In this document: piece by piece, positions 63,550 to 64,000 of the stretch | Layout: each line of letters opens with the position of its first letter | Numbering within the stretch: the stretch's first letter is position 1 | NCBI RefSeq assembly: GCF_028473665.1 | Contig: NZ_CP098774.1 | Span: 930,001-994,000 of the forward strand | Direction: 5' to 3' | Source of the DNA: Sphingomonas sp. QA11 | Lineage (GTDB): Bacteria > Pseudomonadota > Alphaproteobacteria > Sphingomonadales > Sphingomonadaceae | Length of the DNA: 64,000 nt | Program-made: the position numbers and the translations under genes | Notes under the pieces: model-generated | What the model was told of the DNA's origin: nothing | The model's input: only the letters and a program-made list of their open reading frames with translations | The model's database searches: none

Positions 63550-64000
63550 CTACTTGCCTACCCTGCTGCGCAGGTGCTCGGCCAGCCGGATCGAAAGCGT
63601 GATGATCGTGAAGGTCGGATTGGAGATTCCGGTCGATGGAAAGACGGAGGAGCCTGCGACATAGAGATTGTCGAGCGAGTGCACCTTGAGGTTAGCGTCG
63701 ACCACGCCCTGGGTTGGGTCGGCCGACATGCGCGTCGTTCCGATATGGTGACCGTTGACGACCAGCTGGCCCTTCACGCTTTCCCATGAGGGATAATAGA
63801 CATCGCCGTTCAGGGCGTTGACCGCGGTTTTGAACAACTGGGTCGACTGGGTGTAGGTCGTCTCGTCCCTTTGGCTGAGCTGCCACGTGATACGAGTCTG
63901 TCGCTGCCCGAAGACCTTGTCGAGCGAATCGGCGAGCCTGACGCGGCTGTCGGGATTCGGGGCCATTTCGAAATAATATTGGCCGCCGCCGGCCCAGAAC
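63550..64000 (-). CDS. GMC-family oxidoreductase, C-terminal part (cut by right edge)
   Basis: The last 149 residues of a GMC flavoprotein, continuing beyond 64000. Visible features are FEMAPNPDSRVRLADSL, NGHHIGTTRMSADPTQG, VHSLDNLYVAGSSVFPSTGISNPTFTIITLSIRLAEHL and the end HLRSRVGK. The His in GHHIGTTRM and the Asn in SNPTFT are the catalytic pair of the glucose-methanol-choline family, which oxidises alcohols, sugars or sugar-like headgroups with FAD. The start and FAD motif lie outside the window. It is on the same strand as the cluster, 107 bp upstream of the PqqD-like gene, so a cluster role is likely but not proven. Confidence 0.85.
   Translation of the reverse strand, partial: FWAGGGQYYFEMAPNPDSRVRLADSLDKVFGQRQTRITWQLSQRDETTYTQSTQLFKTAVNALNGDVYYPSWESVKGQLVVNGHHIGTTRMSADPTQGVVDANLKVHSLDNLYVAGSSVFPSTGISNPTFTIITLSIRLAEHLRSRVGK

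Overview
The window is a G+C-rich alphaproteobacterial chromosome segment, most likely Sphingomonadales (Sphingomonas-like). The case rests on a GcrA cell-cycle regulator, a TonB receptor with the DIVVTAQ box, an UrcA-like protein, a CadC-like winged-helix/TPR regulator, an ECF42 sigma factor with its YCII partner, CCTCCCC-GYAA-GGGGAGG intergenic palindromes, and S5/L3/L5 proteins with the low-complexity extensions I associate with this order. No tRNA, rRNA, CRISPR array, insertion sequence or prophage was seen.

Layout. 1-4.1 kb (minus): TonB receptor, secreted phosphoinositide-type phospholipase C and an MFS sugar-type symporter, apparently one nutrient-scavenging operon. 4.4-5.7 kb: a PMT-type membrane glycosyltransferase. 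5.8-9.0 kb (plus): metZ-apaG-LysR-GNAT-small membrane protein, joined by 4-bp stop/start overlaps. 9.0-27.1 kb: mixed housekeeping genes. These are a CadC-like regulator divergent from an UrcA-like gene, parE, an outer-membrane barrel, gcrA, a lone ABC-2 permease, a 2-hydroxyacid dehydrogenase, an SH3 protein, a thiolase, a thioesterase, a prepilin peptidase, coniferyl-aldehyde dehydrogenase, the ECF42/YCII pair with a recognisable ECF promoter, trhO and glpD.

27.3-51.3 kb (plus) holds the core translation superlocus: str (rpsL-rpsG-fusA-tuf), S10 (rpsJ to rpsQ), spc (rplN to secY-adk) and alpha (rpsM-rpsK-rpoA-rplQ). Almost every non-overlapping junction carries a G+C-rich hairpin. About 4.6 kb separate adk from rpsM and hold an SRPBCC protein, an OmpR-type two-component system, a pore-loop-like membrane protein and a DUF1223 protein. 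Consensus-like promoters with 17-bp spacers precede rpsL and rpsM. The secY promoter appears to lie inside a terminator-like hairpin.

51.3-55.8 kb holds a secreted prolyl oligopeptidase, a periplasmic hypothetical protein and guaA.

56.0-64.0 kb (minus) is the most unusual part: a compact cluster of GMC oxidoreductase (cut by the window edge), PqqD-like chaperone, GT2 glycosyltransferase, HPr-kinase-like protein, two uncharacterised-family nucleotidyltransferases (one lacking the catalytic DxD), an ABC exporter, a SAM methyltransferase and a GT-A-type glycosyltransferase. Six consecutive genes overlap by exactly 4 bp. The kinase, PqqD, nucleotidyltransferase and exporter set resembles the tailoring half of phosphorylated lasso-peptide clusters and the so-called HPr-rel-A systems. 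No precursor peptide, cyclase or lasso protease is visible in the window. Its product is unknown and could be a modified peptide or a phospho/nucleotidyl-decorated glycoconjugate.
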